DNA from: Brasenia schreberi
Taxonomy: Eukaryota; Streptophyta; Magnoliopsida; Nymphaeales; Cabombaceae
DNA length: 64,000 nucleotides
NCBI GenBank assembly: GCA_036023115.1
Contig: JAYKKT010000079.1
Span: 10,593,501-10,657,500 of the forward strand
Reading direction: 5' to 3'
Part shown: piece after piece, positions 1 to 11,239 of the stretch
How the letters are laid out: each line of letters begins with the position of its first letter
Position numbering within the stretch: the stretch's first letter is position 1
Made by a program: the position numbers and the translations under genes
The notes under the pieces: generated by a model
The model's database searches: none
The model's input: the letters and a program-made list of their open reading frames with translations, nothing else
Told to the model about the DNA's origin: nothing

Positions 1-302
1 GATTTCGATGCTTGTATTGATTCATACATTCTTTGCAGTAAGTTGTAGTTTTGAGGGGGCACTTCATTGAACTTCCTTGCATTTGAATGAATGCAATTGA
101 TGCGTAAATTACAGGTCTCTTCTTTCATGACTTTGAGAGGCCCTTTCTCCTATGCAATAGATCACCATTCTCATTCTCAATTGCTTATGCATGTCCACTG
201 CCTTTAATGTCCATCTCTCTTTTTGCATATTGTTAGTTGGTGTCATCACTTCATGCCATACCATGTTTTCTGCCCTTTTCTCTCCCTTTTATCTTGCCTC
301 CT
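1..302. other. No recognised feature
   Basis: I see no coding region or clear repeat here. The stretch is AT-rich non-coding DNA leading into a degenerate RTE fragment. Confidence 0.5.
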
Positions 303-477
303 TTATACATGGAGTCTTTGACGTCATAGTATGCAATCTTGTGCCATGTTAGTAGTTATCCCAAAAAATGTTGTATCTTAATAGTTTTTTTCGACACTTC
401 TCCAGTCTTCTCTTTGAAAATGTTTGATGTCTAATTTCTTGCACCTTATCGAAGATCCTTTGGTCTCTTTTTTATGT
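303..477 (-). mobile_element. RTE-type LINE 3' fragment (R1), degenerate
   Basis: Phrases such as TACATGGA, GTGCCATGTTAG and TATGTGTTTAAACC line up in order with the 3' end of the better preserved RTE copies at 21.5 kb and 58.4 kb. Divergence is high, and hAT-A interrupts the fragment on its right. The orientation (element reads on the - strand) matches the other RTE copies. Confidence 0.5.
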
Positions 478-485
478 GTTTAAAC

Positions 486-2598
486 CAATGTTATCCATAT
501 CGCACTGTATCATACCGTATCGTATGATACAACACATATCACCTCACCCAAGGACCTGTATAAAGGTCTCTAGCCGAACAGAAACCCGTATTTTTGCTAG
601 TTTCTCTAGGTTTTGTAGAGCACCTCAAGCTATATTCCTGTGATTCTCCCCCTCCTTGGTGTTCAAGGCTCCTAAAAAAGTGCTCTACGGTGTCCGTGCA
701 AGCCACCTAACTCGGATTGTGGTATATTTTGAGTGTTTTCTGAAATGTTTTCTTTGTATTTGTTGTTTTTAGGTGTTATTTGTATTTTTCTTTTTTTGAA
801 TAATAAAATATTAAGTTATTAAGTATGTAGATATGATTTTTATTGCATTCATGAAGTGGGAGACACTCTATTTTAGTGTTATGTGAAGATTGGAGATTTA
901 TGAAGTGCTTTTATTTTCAGGTTTTTGATTGAAATAAAGTGTTCAATTAAGATGACAAGAAGGGGTGTTAGAGACTCCCAATCTCGGTCTAATGATCTGG
1001 CATGATAGTGGGGTTTACTAGTTGAGGGTTTGAGAATAAAGATCAGATGTTTGTTTTGTGAGAAGGTGGTTAGTGGTGGAATTTCATGATTGAAAGAGTT
1101 AGAAGTTTGCCAGATGATTAAGAGCATAAAAGAGAGAAAACAATAAAAGGATGATTTAGGGATGTTTGAGGAAGATGATGATGATACTATTGGATTGACT
1201 GATAGTATTCCTTCAAATGCTAGAACAAAGATTGGTAGTAGTAGTTCTCGATCACCAAATAAGGAAAAGAGGGTTGCTGAAGATTTTGCAAGTGGAAGTG
1301 GTAGAAAATGAAGCTCAGGAAGGTGTAGAGGAAGAGCAGCTTCTACCATACATTCATTTTTTCCTCCTAGCACTAACACCTGGTGCTCAATCTAGAATTT
1401 GTGCTGCTATGGGTTCAGAACAACTGCATGATCAGGCATACCTTGCAGTGGGTAGATGGTTTTATGATACATGCAATTCATTTAATGTAGCAAACATTTT
1501 TCATTTTCAAGCAATGATAGATGCAATTACTAATATTGGTCAAAGATACAAGATGCCCTCTTATCAGAAGTTCAGAGAAAAGATATTAGATAAGACCATC
1601 ATTAAAGTGCAAGAATATTGTTCAACTTTGAGAGAGTCATAGAAGGAGACATGATGCACTATCATGGTAGACAGATGGACAGATAGGCGAGGAAGGACCT
1701 TGTTAAACTTTTTTTTCTACTGTCTTAAAGGACTAATGTTTTTAAGATCTCTAGACATGTTAGAGGAGAGTCACACTGTAGAGATCCTAAGGCAAGAGTT
1801 TGATAAGGTGATATACAAGGTTGAGCTAGAGAATGTAATCCAATTGATTACAAATAATGCATCTAACTATAAAGTGGTTGGGAAAGAGTTAGTGGATACG
1901 TATGAGTCTTTCTATTGGACACCATGCATAACCCATTGTTTAGATCTCATCCTTGAGGATATTGGTGAGATGGATGAGATAAAGGCAACAACTGAGTGTT
2001 GCTAAGATATCACCAAATTTATCTACAACCATGCCTTTGTATTGTGTATGATGAAGAGATATAGATGGTACAAAGTTTCTTCGTATAACTGTAACTCGGT
2101 TTGCAACTAATTTTTTATCTGTACATAGTATTGTGAGACATAAGCAAGCCTTGAGGAGAATGTTTTTCTCAGATTAGTGACAACAATTTGCAAAGTTGCC
2201 TCAAAATAGAAGAAACAGAAAGTTGAATGAGATTTCAGAGACAGTCTTCAGGATTATATTTTGGAATGCATGTGTTAGACTGTTGAGAATTACATATCCT
2301 TTAGTGAAAGTTTTGAGATTGGTTGATAGTGAGAAGAAACTATCTATGGGTTACCTTTACGAAACCATGGATAAGGCAAAAGAAGTCATTATAAATAATT
2401 TAAATGCAAAAAAGAGAGATTATGTGCCCGTGTGGAAAATTATAAATAATAGATAGAACAAACAATTGCATCAACATGTTCATGCAACATCATATTATCT
2501 AAACCCAGCATTCAAGTACTCAGCAAGCTTTTACGATACGATATACCCATATCATAAAGAAAATTGATACATGATACGATACGCATCGAACAACACTG
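486..2598 (+). mobile_element. hAT transposon copy A, decayed and internally deleted
   Basis: The left end CAATGTTATCC and right end GAACAACACTG are mutated forms of the terminal inverted repeat CAGTGTTGTC of the intact copy at 50.8 kb. The flanking octamers GTTTAAAC (478-485) and GTTTGAAT (2599-2606) match at 6 of 8 positions and are a decayed 8-bp target duplication, as expected for the hAT superfamily. Subterminal GTATCG/CGATAC motifs are present at both ends. Compared with the intact copy, the 3' part of the transposase gene is missing: coding similarity stops near 2512 and jumps directly into the right subterminal region. Non-autonomous and long inactive. Confidence 0.85.
952..2512 (+). 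pseudogene. hAT (BED/DUF659) transposase pseudogene
   Basis: The start region (ATG at 952) and successive blocks are recognisably homologous to the 770-residue transposase at 51.1-53.6 kb. Examples are the zinc-finger block with CLFCEKVVSGGIS, the DGWTDRRG-like block (here DRWTDRRG near 1670), and the THCLDLILEDIGEMDE block near 1930. Many stops and frameshifts break it (for example TGA/TAG after residue 18 and around 1640, 2003 and 2455). The C-terminal dimerisation region is deleted. No functional product is expected. Confidence 0.85.
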
Positions 2599-2606
2599 GT
2601 TTGAAT

Positions 2607-3010
2607 GAATACAACATGATTATGCAATGGATAAGGTGTATAACAATCTTACATTAAAAGGTGTAACGAGTTGTTTCTTAGTTATATTCTAGCATTACAA
2701 CCAGCACCTTCCTCCACTCACTAGTGCAAAAAGGAAGTAACCTTGCACCTTAAAAATGTCTCCAAGGATAGGACACGTAGACATACTTGTAAAGTTCATC
2801 AAATAACTTTGACCACAGTGCAAGGATCATAACCAACGTATAGCTTGGTTGAGATTGTGAAAACAAAAAACTAATGCACCTATGGGCACTATTGTCATTT
2901 TTATTGTCATGTACTTTAATATATGCATATTGTACTTGTATCTTAGTCCTTTCAGGACCTTTCCCTTCAATTTATGCAATGTCTATAACATGTAACTATA
3001 ATTTCAATTA
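2607..3010. other. No recognised feature
   Basis: AT-rich spacer between hAT-A and the Copia-1 5' LTR. I see no reading frame or repeat that I recognise. Confidence 0.5.
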
Positions 3011-3291
3011 TGTTGAAGAATAGCAAAGGAATGGGTCTCCACTCCTATTGGATCCATATCTGGTCAAATAAGAGCCGCATGGTGTAACAATTACTAAATA
3101 GGGGTATATTAAAAATTCAAGTTAAAAAACACTATAAAATGAAATCGTACACCACAATGTTGGTCGAGTGAAAGAAAGGAGAGAGGAGAGGGCATCTGCC
3201 AAGGAAGTGGCATCGACTCTCAACCCCTTGTAACTCCAAGTTTTTAATAATTTGATTGATTGTTTTTCTTATGTGTGTAATTTTCTCTACA
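3011..3291 (+). repeat. Copia-1 5' LTR
   Basis: 281 bp, starts TGTTGAAGAATAGC and ends TTTCTCTACA. It aligns along its whole length with 17076-17363, including GTCTCCACTCCTATTGG and a TATAAAAT promoter-like box near 3132. Confidence 0.9.
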
Positions 3292-3304
3292 TGGTATCAA
3301 AGCC
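3292..3304 (+). other. Primer-binding site of Copia-1
   Basis: TGGTATCAAAGCC immediately follows the LTR. It resembles the initiator-methionine tRNA-complementary site TGGTATCAGAGC typical of plant Copia elements. Confidence 0.75.
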
Positions 3305-3373
3305 TAATCAATGGGATTAGGGTTTCAAGGTTAGAAGACAACAGTTTTTATGCCTTAAGGTTAGAGTTTACCA

Positions 3374-3830
3374 TGGAAACAATCAAGAAAATAGGTGGAA
3401 GCGATCCTATACCAGACCAAACAAAGATTCGAAAAGAAAATTCAAGAAAACTTGAGATGGTGACCTAGAGTAAGGAGGCGTGATCATGGCTAGAAAGGAA
3501 AAAATATTGGAAAACGCATAAATGTTTAGTATTGACAAAAGCGAAACATTTCAGATTATAAATATCAAATTGGATGAAAAAAACATCTAAAGTGGGTGAG
3601 GTCTATTGAACTTGTATTAGCGAGACGAAGATAGGAATATATTAGACGAGAGATTTCCATACCAAGCCCTACTAATCCTATATACTCTCGATTTCATGTT
3701 CTTAGAATCAACCCATGAAATGTGGTTGGCCGTATATAGCCAAGTATGCAATCATTTAAAAAATTAGAAAATATAGATAAGGTAGAAGATCAGTCAGTGA
3801 ATACTATACTCAAATTCGCAGATTGCTTTT
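3374..3830 (+). pseudogene. Copia-1 gag, N-terminal part
   Basis: After the leader, a frame starting MET at 3373 runs into degenerate gag sequence. The block ESTHEMWLAVYSQ (around 3708-3746) is the UBN2-type gag motif also seen in Copia-2 as ESAHEIWCAVSEA. Stops and frameshifts are frequent. The segment ends where Copia-3 begins and gag resumes after 12885, so Copia-3 was inserted into this gag. Confidence 0.7.
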
Positions 3831-4076
3831 AGGGCTCGTCAGACTTGGACTAACTGGCCTAGCCATTAGGGTGAGGGTCAGTTAGTGTTGTTGACACCAA
3901 CGAGCTGTTAGCATCCCCATTCCCTTTCCTTCTTCTCTCCAATGTTATGAATCCTTCTTCCTTGCTCTATAAATAGACCTCTTTTATATATCAATAAAAA
4001 GTTATAATTTAAACTCTTTGTGGCTGTTTGTATATAGATTTGATATTCGATTCAGAAACTTACATAATTATTTATA
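3831..4076 (+). repeat. Copia-3 5' LTR (start truncated or eroded)
   Basis: Aligns with 12600-12885 from AGACTTGGACTAA through CTCTATAAATAGA to the terminal TTATTTATA. The first ~45 bp present in the 3' LTR are not recognisable here. Confidence 0.8.
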
Positions 4077-4121
4077 TGTTATCAGAGCATACGATTGGTG
4101 ATTGGCGATCGACGACAATAT

Positions 4122-4404
4122 TGTTATAAATGAACATTCATTAACATGAAAGAAAATTACTTACATACGTGCAAATTTTCTCCAATCTGCCTGTGCAGTC
4201 TCACAAGCTCTCTTTGGGCCGCCGACTCTATTACTGCACATTTTTCTTCATAATTTAACACTAACGCTAATTACCTATTTATAAATACCTTCTAACTTGA
4301 AAAACTAAACTACCCCTACTAATAATTAAGTATAACTAAATGAACATCAAGACTTAATATGTACTATAACGGGTCTACTATTAGACTTATTATAATCTCT
4401 AACA
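4122..4404 (-). repeat. Copia-2 3' LTR (left copy)
   Basis: 283 bp, near-identical to the right copy. It is bounded by the complement of the polypurine tract at 4405. Confidence 0.9.
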
Positions 4405-4502
4405 CTCCCCCTCAAGTTGGGTGAAAGATATTGTGAACACCCAACTTAGACAAAGTATCTGCTGGTGATGGCTTTGATTAGAAAGTCTGCCCTCTGATTT
4501 TT

Positions 4503-7500
4503 TTATTTAACATACTCCAGTCTGAATTCCTGATTTGAAACTTTTTCTCGGATGAAGTGACAGTCGATCTCTATGTATTTGGTTCTTTCGTGATACACTA
4601 GATTGTAAGTCATCTGAGTAGCTGCATTGTTGTCACAATATAACGGAATAGGCTGATCAGACGTAAATCCCAACTCATATAACAAGGATGATACCCACTT
4701 TTCTTCATACAAAGCATGATCTACTGCTCTATATTCAACTTCTGTTGTAGATCTAACAACAACGGTTTGTTTCTTGCTCTTCAAAGATATAATATTACCA
4801 CCAAGTGTCACATACCCTGTAGTTGATTTCCTGTCATCTTTCGATCCAACCCAGTCTGCATCAGAATAAAGTTCAATACTGAATTTATAGGATTTTGAAT
4901 AGAGAAGACTCACTCCAGGTGTAGATTTAAGATATTTAAGAATTTTATACCAAACATCAATGTGATTTTTTGTTGGTGAATGCATAAACTTGCTTACAAT
5001 TCTCACGACATAAGTGATATCTAGACGAGTAACAGTCAGATAGATAAGATTGCCCACCAATTTTTGGTACTTTTGAATATCTCTGAAACCTTCATTATCT
5101 CCAATAAACAATTTCTGATTCACCTCCATAGGAGTATCACTCTGTTTACAATCAAACATAGTCACTTCTTCGAGTAAATCTATAGTATATTTTCTCTAAG
5201 TTAGGAAGATACCTTGATTAGAATACAACACCTCGATTCTCAAGAAATAGTGAAGTCGCTCCAAGTCTTTCAGGTTAAATAATTTGTTAAGATCCCTTTT
5301 TAATTTTGAAAATTTCTCAACATCATCACCTGTTACAATAATATCATCAACATAAACAACAAGAATAGATAACTTAGTACCTTTCTCAAAGAACAAGGTA
5401 TGATCATTTATGCTTTTTTGATATCCCAAGCTAAATATTGCTTCACTGAATTTTGAAAACCATGCTCTTGGTGATTATTTTAGCCCATAAATGGCATTGT
5501 TCAGTTTGCAAACTGTATCATCATTTGCCTTAATATTCATTAAAAGTGGAAGTTTTATAAATACTTCTTCATTCAAATCTCCTTGTAGGAAAGCATTTTT
5601 CACATCTAGCTGCCATAGATCCCATCCCAAATTTATTGTCATATTAAGAATTATTCTTATGGAAGTAAGCTTTGCAACAGATGCAAAGGTTTAATTGTAG
5701 TCAATACCATATGATTGACTGTAGCCCTTGGCAACAAGTCTTGCCTTATCCTTTCAATAGTGTCATCTGCCTTATATTGGATAATGAAAACCCACTTGAA
5801 GCCAACTATATTTTTGTTTGGAGGAAGTCTTGTGATGGTCCAAGTATTATTTTTTGTCAAAGCATTCAACTCCTCTTCTATTGCAGCTCTCTATAGAGGA
5901 CACCTGCTTGCTTCTTCAAAATTTGAAGGTATCGTGTGTTTCTCAACATTCATAATAAAAGTTTGCTAATTCTGAAAGGTATTAATATAGGAAACACATT
6001 GAGAGATAAGATACCGTGCACAAGTATGTTTACCTTTATGAATAGCAATGAAAACTTTCAAGTCTTCATCCACTAGGGATTGTGGATCTGAATCACGGGG
6101 ATTATCTTTGGTTATAAGAGTCTGTATGTGTTCCTCTTGAGAACAAATGATCTGTCTTGGTCCTCTTTTATACACCAAGGTTTGTTTTGGTTCAATAGTC
6201 TTATCTCCATTGACACCTACAATATCCTTTGTCTCACTAGGAATTAATGGAAGCACATGAGAAGATATATTTGGAGAGATGACTGACTCCCCCTGAGTAG
6301 GATAATAGGAAGTAGATTTAGAGAAAGTGACATCCATAGATACATACATTTTCTTAAGTATTGAATCATAGCATTTATAACTTTTCTGAGAATTTGAGTA
6401 GCCAAGAAAAATAAACTTTACAGCTTTTAGATCATGTTTATCACAACCAAGTAGGTGAACATGAATAAAACAAGTACAACCAAAGATTAGAGGAGTTACA
6501 TGAAAAAGTTTTGATTCCCTATCAAGGCATTTTGTGGGACTGTTACTCTTGAGTGCAATACTAGGCATCCTATTTATTAAGTAGACAGTAGTAAGTACAA
6601 CTTCTCCCCATTAAGGTTTTGATATATTATGTTAAGAAGAAATGTTCTCGTTACCTCAAGTATATGACGATTTTTCCTCTCGGCTATGCCATTTTGCTGA
6701 GGTATATAAGAACAAGAAGTTTGATGAAATATATAATGTGTATATAGGTATTCCTGCAACTGTCTACCAATATATTCTCCTCCATTATCCGATCGAAAAA
6801 CTTTCACAGAAGTATTAAATTGAGTAAAAATAAATTTATGAATAATAAGAAAAATAAAGGAAACCTCTGATTTTGATTTCATTAAATAAACAATTATAAG
6901 ACGAGTACAATCATCAATAAAGAAGACAAAATATTTTTGACCAAACAATGAAGTAACTGGACTAGAATCCCATATATTAGAATAAAGAAGTTCAAACGAT
7001 TGGAATCTTCTAGATTCACTTGAGGGACAAGGTGTTCTTTGGTGTTTCCATAGTTGGCACACTTCACATTCAAAACTGGGATTTATTTGACTCGATTCTA
7101 AGATAAGGTATAACGTGATGGAGTTTGGACATAGGCAAATGACCAAGGCAATAATGTCAAAGGTGGGTCTCTGAATCATGAGCAACAACAACAGAAGTAT
7201 TATAAGTAGCAACATGTTGAAGTTTGTCTTCAAGAACATATAAACCCCTCTAGAAACTACCATGACCAAAGATTTTACCCGTCTTCAGATCCTAAAACAC
7301 AGAACTAGCTGGATTAAATGTTACACTACAATTCAGTGTATGTGTCAATAAGTTGATTAAAAAAAGATTTATAAGAAAACTGGAAACATGATAGACTGAT
7401 TTTAATTATTTAAAACATGTGGGTATACTTTCCTGTCTAATCATATAACAATGTGAGCCATCAGCCAACCTCATTGACTCCCTTTTTTTAAGAAAATACT

Positions 7501-8413
7501 TTGAAAAATATGATTTCTCTCCCACCATGTGATCTGTAGCACCAGAATCAATAATCCAAGTTTTAGAATGAAATGAAGAGAATTGGTTACTCTTCACAGT
7601 ATGTGTCGCCTGTGTTATTATAGCATGAGAAGTAACTTTGTTTCTACGCCCTCGATCCTCTTAATGAGTTCTTAAATGTTATTTGTACTGGACAATATAT
7701 TTTCAGCAACATGAGAGAGTTATTTCGCAGTCTAGAGAAGTCAGGTCGATCATGTAATTCCCAACAATTTTCTTTTAAGTGTCTTGACTTTCCATAATGA
7801 GAACATACAATTTTACCTTCTCATCAAAATAGGACCGATCACGTCCATGCCCACGTCCACGTCCACGATTTTGTTGTTCACCTCTTCCGCGATAATGTGA
7901 ATTTTCTCCTATAGTCTGAAGTGCATGTTGTTTAGTAGGAGTAGAGTTGTCCTTCTCAAGATTTATGCGATCTTCTTCTCGAATCAATAAGGAATATACA
8001 GTGTCCAATAAAGAAAGTTCTTCTCGACATAAAATATTGATCATGATAGACTCAAATTCTGTATTTACTCCCCAAAGTAAGTCAAATACTTTCTTCTTTT
8101 CAATTTCAATGTTTCTTTCAATGTAACAAGATGAATATTTAATGTTTGTATAGAAAAGAGGTTCATCCCATAATCCATGAAGATTTGTATAATACTCATT
8201 AATAGAACGATTTCCTTGTTTATATTTTCTGATTCTTTTCAATATTTCGTATTCCTTAGCCACATTCTTCTTTGTGGAATAAGCTTTTGAGACTACACAC
8301 CAGATTTCATGAGCAGATTCAAGAAACATAAAAGTTTTTGCTTCTGAAACTGCACACCAGATTTCATGAGCAGATTCAATAAACATAAAAGTTTTTGCAA
8401 TGCAAGGAATCAT
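4503..8413 (-). pseudogene. Copia-2 gag-pol polyprotein, broken
   Basis: Read on the - strand from 8413. The gag has an EIWCAVSEA block and an arginine/glycine-rich tail. The protease has WIIDSGATDHM (about 7565-7530). The integrase has SDNGGEY and PQQNGIAERKNRHILEV. The reverse transcriptase keeps its LVVYVDDIIVTGDD catalytic motif (near 5350). The RNase H has YSDADWVGSKDDRKS and KYIEIDCHFIREK. These lie in separate frames at 7775-8413, 7406-7597, 6577-7269, 5966-6568, 5657-5869, 5196-5429 and 4503-5165, divided by stops and small indels. It is better preserved than Copia-1, in line with being a later insertion, but cannot make one polyprotein. Confidence 0.9.
8284..8397 (-). repeat. Tandem 57-bp duplication inside Copia-2 gag
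   Basis: Two adjacent 57-bp units (8284-8340, 8341-8397) differ at a few positions and keep the frame, duplicating 19 residues (AKTFMFIESAHEIWCAVSE). Confidence 0.9.
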
Positions 8414-9260
8414 AAACTGAAGCAGCCACGAGGATATTAAGGCATCTTCTCTTCTCCAACTGAAATATTGTACATCATATATTTCTGGACTCAGAATCTA
8501 ACCCATTAGGTGAGACCATCTACCCCTTGTTATAACTACTAGTTCAACAGATCTAGATCATTCCAAGTAGTTCCTGTCATCTAACTTTGTAGTTGTAATT
8601 TAAAAGTTTTTCACCTTTTCATTTATGAAATATTCAGACAATACAAAGAAGTTTTCAGTCCCCTTATCTTTACCAACCATTTATCAAATAATACACTAAA
8701 CCTTGCTTCATTTTATATCAACTTGTGATGTTCTTCATGTTGGTAGTCATATAGACAGATTACTACACGTGATTCTAGAGTTCACATTTCAATCCCCAGC
8801 ACTCTAAGTCACTCTAGGTTTCTAGATCTCCGTCAACTTCACTATATGTTATGTATAGTGTTATCTGAACATCAGCGACCAGGTCATGGATGTCTCTTTG
8901 CGATTTCATAGAAGTAACTCCACGATTGTTCTCAAACTTGCCACCAGTGGAACTTTGCAGACTAATGTTATTTCTCCCTTCAATGTGTTTTTAGAGCCGT
9001 GGCAAGTATACTCCACGATTGATTAGTAATGTTGGCAAGTATTCAATAAGAAGTTCTTCACCTACTGAAGAATCCTTAACAAACCATACCCCAACACTCT
9101 TCAATTAGATATATTCATAAGAGAATATAGAGAAAATACACAAAATCTGGTATGCTTCACCCATAGAGACCAAGTGAGTTTCACATGCAGAGATGACCCA
9201 AATCGTTGATCTTTCTCTTTCAAAAAATTCGATTTAAATACCTTATAGGCTCTGATACCA

Positions 9261-9552
9261 TGTTATAAATGAACATTCATTAACATGAAAGGAAATCACT
9301 TACATACGTTAGCAGATTGGATCATTTCCTCCAATCTGCCTGTGCAGTCTCAAAGGCTCTCTTTGGGCTGCCGACTCTATTATTGCACCTCTTTGTTCAT
9401 AATTTAACATTAACCCTATTACCTATTTATAAGTGCCTTCTAACTTGAAAGACTAAACTACTCCTACTAATAATTAAGTATAACTAAATGAACATCAAGA
9501 CTTAATATGTATTGTAACAGGTCTACTATTAGACTTATTACAATTTCTAACA
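9261..9552 (-). repeat. Copia-2 5' LTR (right copy)
   Basis: 292 bp, paired with 4122-4404. It is preceded on the + strand by GCTCTGATACCA, the complement of the primer-binding site. Confidence 0.9.
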
Positions 9553-9806
9553 AGTATGGCGTGGCTCGATGAACGATGGTCTAAAAAAGTCGGTAGATTG
9601 ACAAATTTGGTGTTGGTGGTTTTCAGTGGTTCGCCGAGGATGGACTCCAGTAAGGGTTGGTGAGGCTGCTAGAACTTCGACACCTGACGATGTTGATGAT
9701 CGACAAAGAGAGAAGAAGAAGAAGAATAAAGGAAGAAACCAGTTTTGGAGGAAAGATGCCACAAGGGGGAGGGAGAGTCATATTTTTAGGGCTTCTTCGG
9801 AGAGCA

Positions 9807-10268
9807 ATGGCGAAGGAGGACGAAAAGATTGTCATGCTCAAGAGCTTCGACAACGAGGTGTTCGATGTGGAAGAGGCAATGGCCAAAGAGTCTGAGACGA
9901 TTAGCCACGTGATTGAGGATAGGTGTGCCAATTCTGGCACTCTATTGCTGAATGTTACTAGCAAGATCCTCTCTAAGGTGAGGAAACACGTCGATGCTCA
10001 GAAAAACCTTGATGATAAGACCCAAGAGGAGCTCAAGGCTTGGGATGCCAAGTTCGTCAAGGTCGATAAGGCCACACTGTTTGATCTCATCCTAGCTACC
10101 AATTATCTCAAGATAAAGAACCTCTTTGATTTGACATGCCAAACTGTAGGCGACATGATCAAGGGTAAGACGCCTGAGGAAATATGGAAGGCATTCAACA
10201 TGAAGAACGACTTCAATCCCGAAGAAGAGGAAGAAGTGTGGAGGGAGAATCAATGGGCATTCGAGTGA
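9807..10268 (+). CDS. SKP1: SKP1-like protein, intronless, inside LTR element Copia-3
   Basis: An open frame of 153 residues from ATG at 9807, chosen because family similarity begins at [16 protein letters not shown]1 proteins are adaptors of SCF ubiquitin ligases, joining cullin 1 to F-box proteins. The N-terminal BTB/POZ-like part includes [20 protein letters not shown]. The C-terminal dimerisation part includes [19 protein letters not shown] and the diagnostic end ENQWAFE. Compared with plant SKP1 (about 155-165 residues), four or five residues are lost after SKILSKV, where the family has an IEYCKKHV-like segment, and normally conserved positions are changed (VWRENQ for VRRENQ). No intron is seen. 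It lies between the primer site and purine tract of an LTR element lacking gag-pol, so it looks captured. Whether it is expressed or functional is unknown. Confidence 0.85.
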   Translation: MAKEDEKIVMLKSFDNEVFDVEEAMAKESETISHVIEDRCANSGTLLLNVTSKILSKVRKHVDAQKNLDDKTQEELKAWDAKFVKVDKATLFDLILATNYLKIKNLFDLTCQTVGDMIKGKTPEEIWKAFNMKNDFNPEEEEEVWRENQWAFE

Positions 10269-10616
10269 AGAACTTTCATCAACCCCTGAGATGGTTCGCG
10301 ACTAGGCGATTTGATGGAAACAAAATGGAGTTGGGCAATGGTGGTTGGTGGATGATAGCGATGGTGGTCATTGTGGATGGCGACGAAGGAAGGATAGAAC
10401 AGGTGGATGGGCGAAGTTCAGGTGGCTGGTGAGGGATGCAACAACACACACATGACGCTGAGAGAGAGATGGTTGAGAAGGAGAGAGAGAGGATGTGAGA
10501 ATGATAGAGATGGGATATGCGTTTATATGGAGTCAGATCGTGGATTTGGTCTTGAATCCAGAACCAAATCCATATTTAACATGAGATTCTTGTTGGACTC
10601 TGATCCAAATCCGATA
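10269..10616. other. Copia-3 interior downstream of the SKP1 frame
   Basis: Non-coding, purine-rich (GAGAGAGA tracts near 10460-10500) and more GC-rich than its surroundings. There is no poly(A) tract after the SKP1 stop. Confidence 0.5.
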
Positions 10617-10624
10617 GTTTGATC

Positions 10625-11231
10625 TAGTGTTACTACTTAAAGATTTAATTCAATATTTTGTTTGACTTCAATTGTTAATGTTATTTACTAATTACTTATC
10701 TTTCTTTCTTGTAGGCAATTAAAAAAGGTAAATAGAGAAGAAAGCCAATTTGATCCAATAAGTTTTGATAATTTTGATATATTAGAGGAGTGGATTATGG
10801 AATATAACAAAGAAAATGCACTCCTAACCGAAGAAGACATTGCATGGATTAATTTGAAAGGAGCGCAACAACATCATCAAGGAGATGAAAATTTTGATTT
10901 TGAAGCAAAAGGTAGTGAGGATCTTCAGCAAGGAGAAGATGAAGATTATTTAGTTCATGATCTTGATTACAATATGTAAATGTAAATGTATTTCATTTTT
11001 TGCTTCAAAATATGTAATTTTTTTTAATTGTTGAATGGTGAATGGTCAATATGTACTAAACTTTGCATTATATGAATTCTTTGCAATTATCATATTTTTT
11101 CTAATTTTTTTATTTTGTTTGGATTTTTCTTTTTTTTTTGTATTTTTATTAATTTTTTAATATTAAAGTACGATACACTACAATACGATACATGGACCAA
11201 AACGATACACGATATGATACGCATCGAACAG
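10625..11231 (+). mobile_element. hAT transposon copy B, internally deleted (607 bp)
   Basis: Flanked by GTTTGATC (10617-10624) and GTTTGATA (11232-11239), an 8-bp target duplication with one change. The left end is TAGTGTTACT. The right end GCATCGAACAG lacks ACACT of the terminal repeat. The interior corresponds only to intron 2, the last exon and the 3' subterminal region of the intact copy at 50.8 kb. Everything from just inside the left terminus to the start of intron 2 is deleted. It lies in the Copia-3 interior. Confidence 0.8.
10715..10979 (+). pseudogene. Last exon of hAT transposase in copy B
   Basis: Begins directly after a preserved splice acceptor (TTTCTTGTAG) and reads QLKKVNREESQFDPIS..., matching the last exon of the intact transposase (51142-51421) down to the acidic end QQGEDEDYLV and stop at 10979. 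The frame is still open, but all upstream exons are missing, so it is an orphan exon. Confidence 0.85.
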
Positions 11232-11239
11232 GTTTGATA

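Larger units (their letters stand above)
4122..9552 (-). mobile_element. Copia-2, LTR retrotransposon inserted in Copia-3
   Basis: LTRs 4122-4404 and 9261-9552 both start TGTTATAAATGAACATTC and end CTAACA, and are highly similar. On the - strand the primer-binding site TGGTATCAGAGC (complement of 9249-9260) lies inside the right LTR, and the purine tract CAACTTGAGGGGGAG (complement of 4405-4419) lies inside the left one. Flanking 5-mers AATAT (4117-4121) and AGTAT (9553-9557) are a target duplication with one change. It splits the short leader of Copia-3 between its primer site and the SKP1 frame. Length is 5,431 bp, normal for Copia. Confidence 0.92.

Noticed and set aside
879..1379. 166-residue - strand frame
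   Set aside because: Antisense of the decayed hAT transposase; a matching antisense frame exists at 53137-53613 opposite the intact gene.
10407..10622. Frames downstream of the SKP1-like gene as further captured genes
   Set aside because: No recognisable similarity; composition is biased by GAGA tracts.
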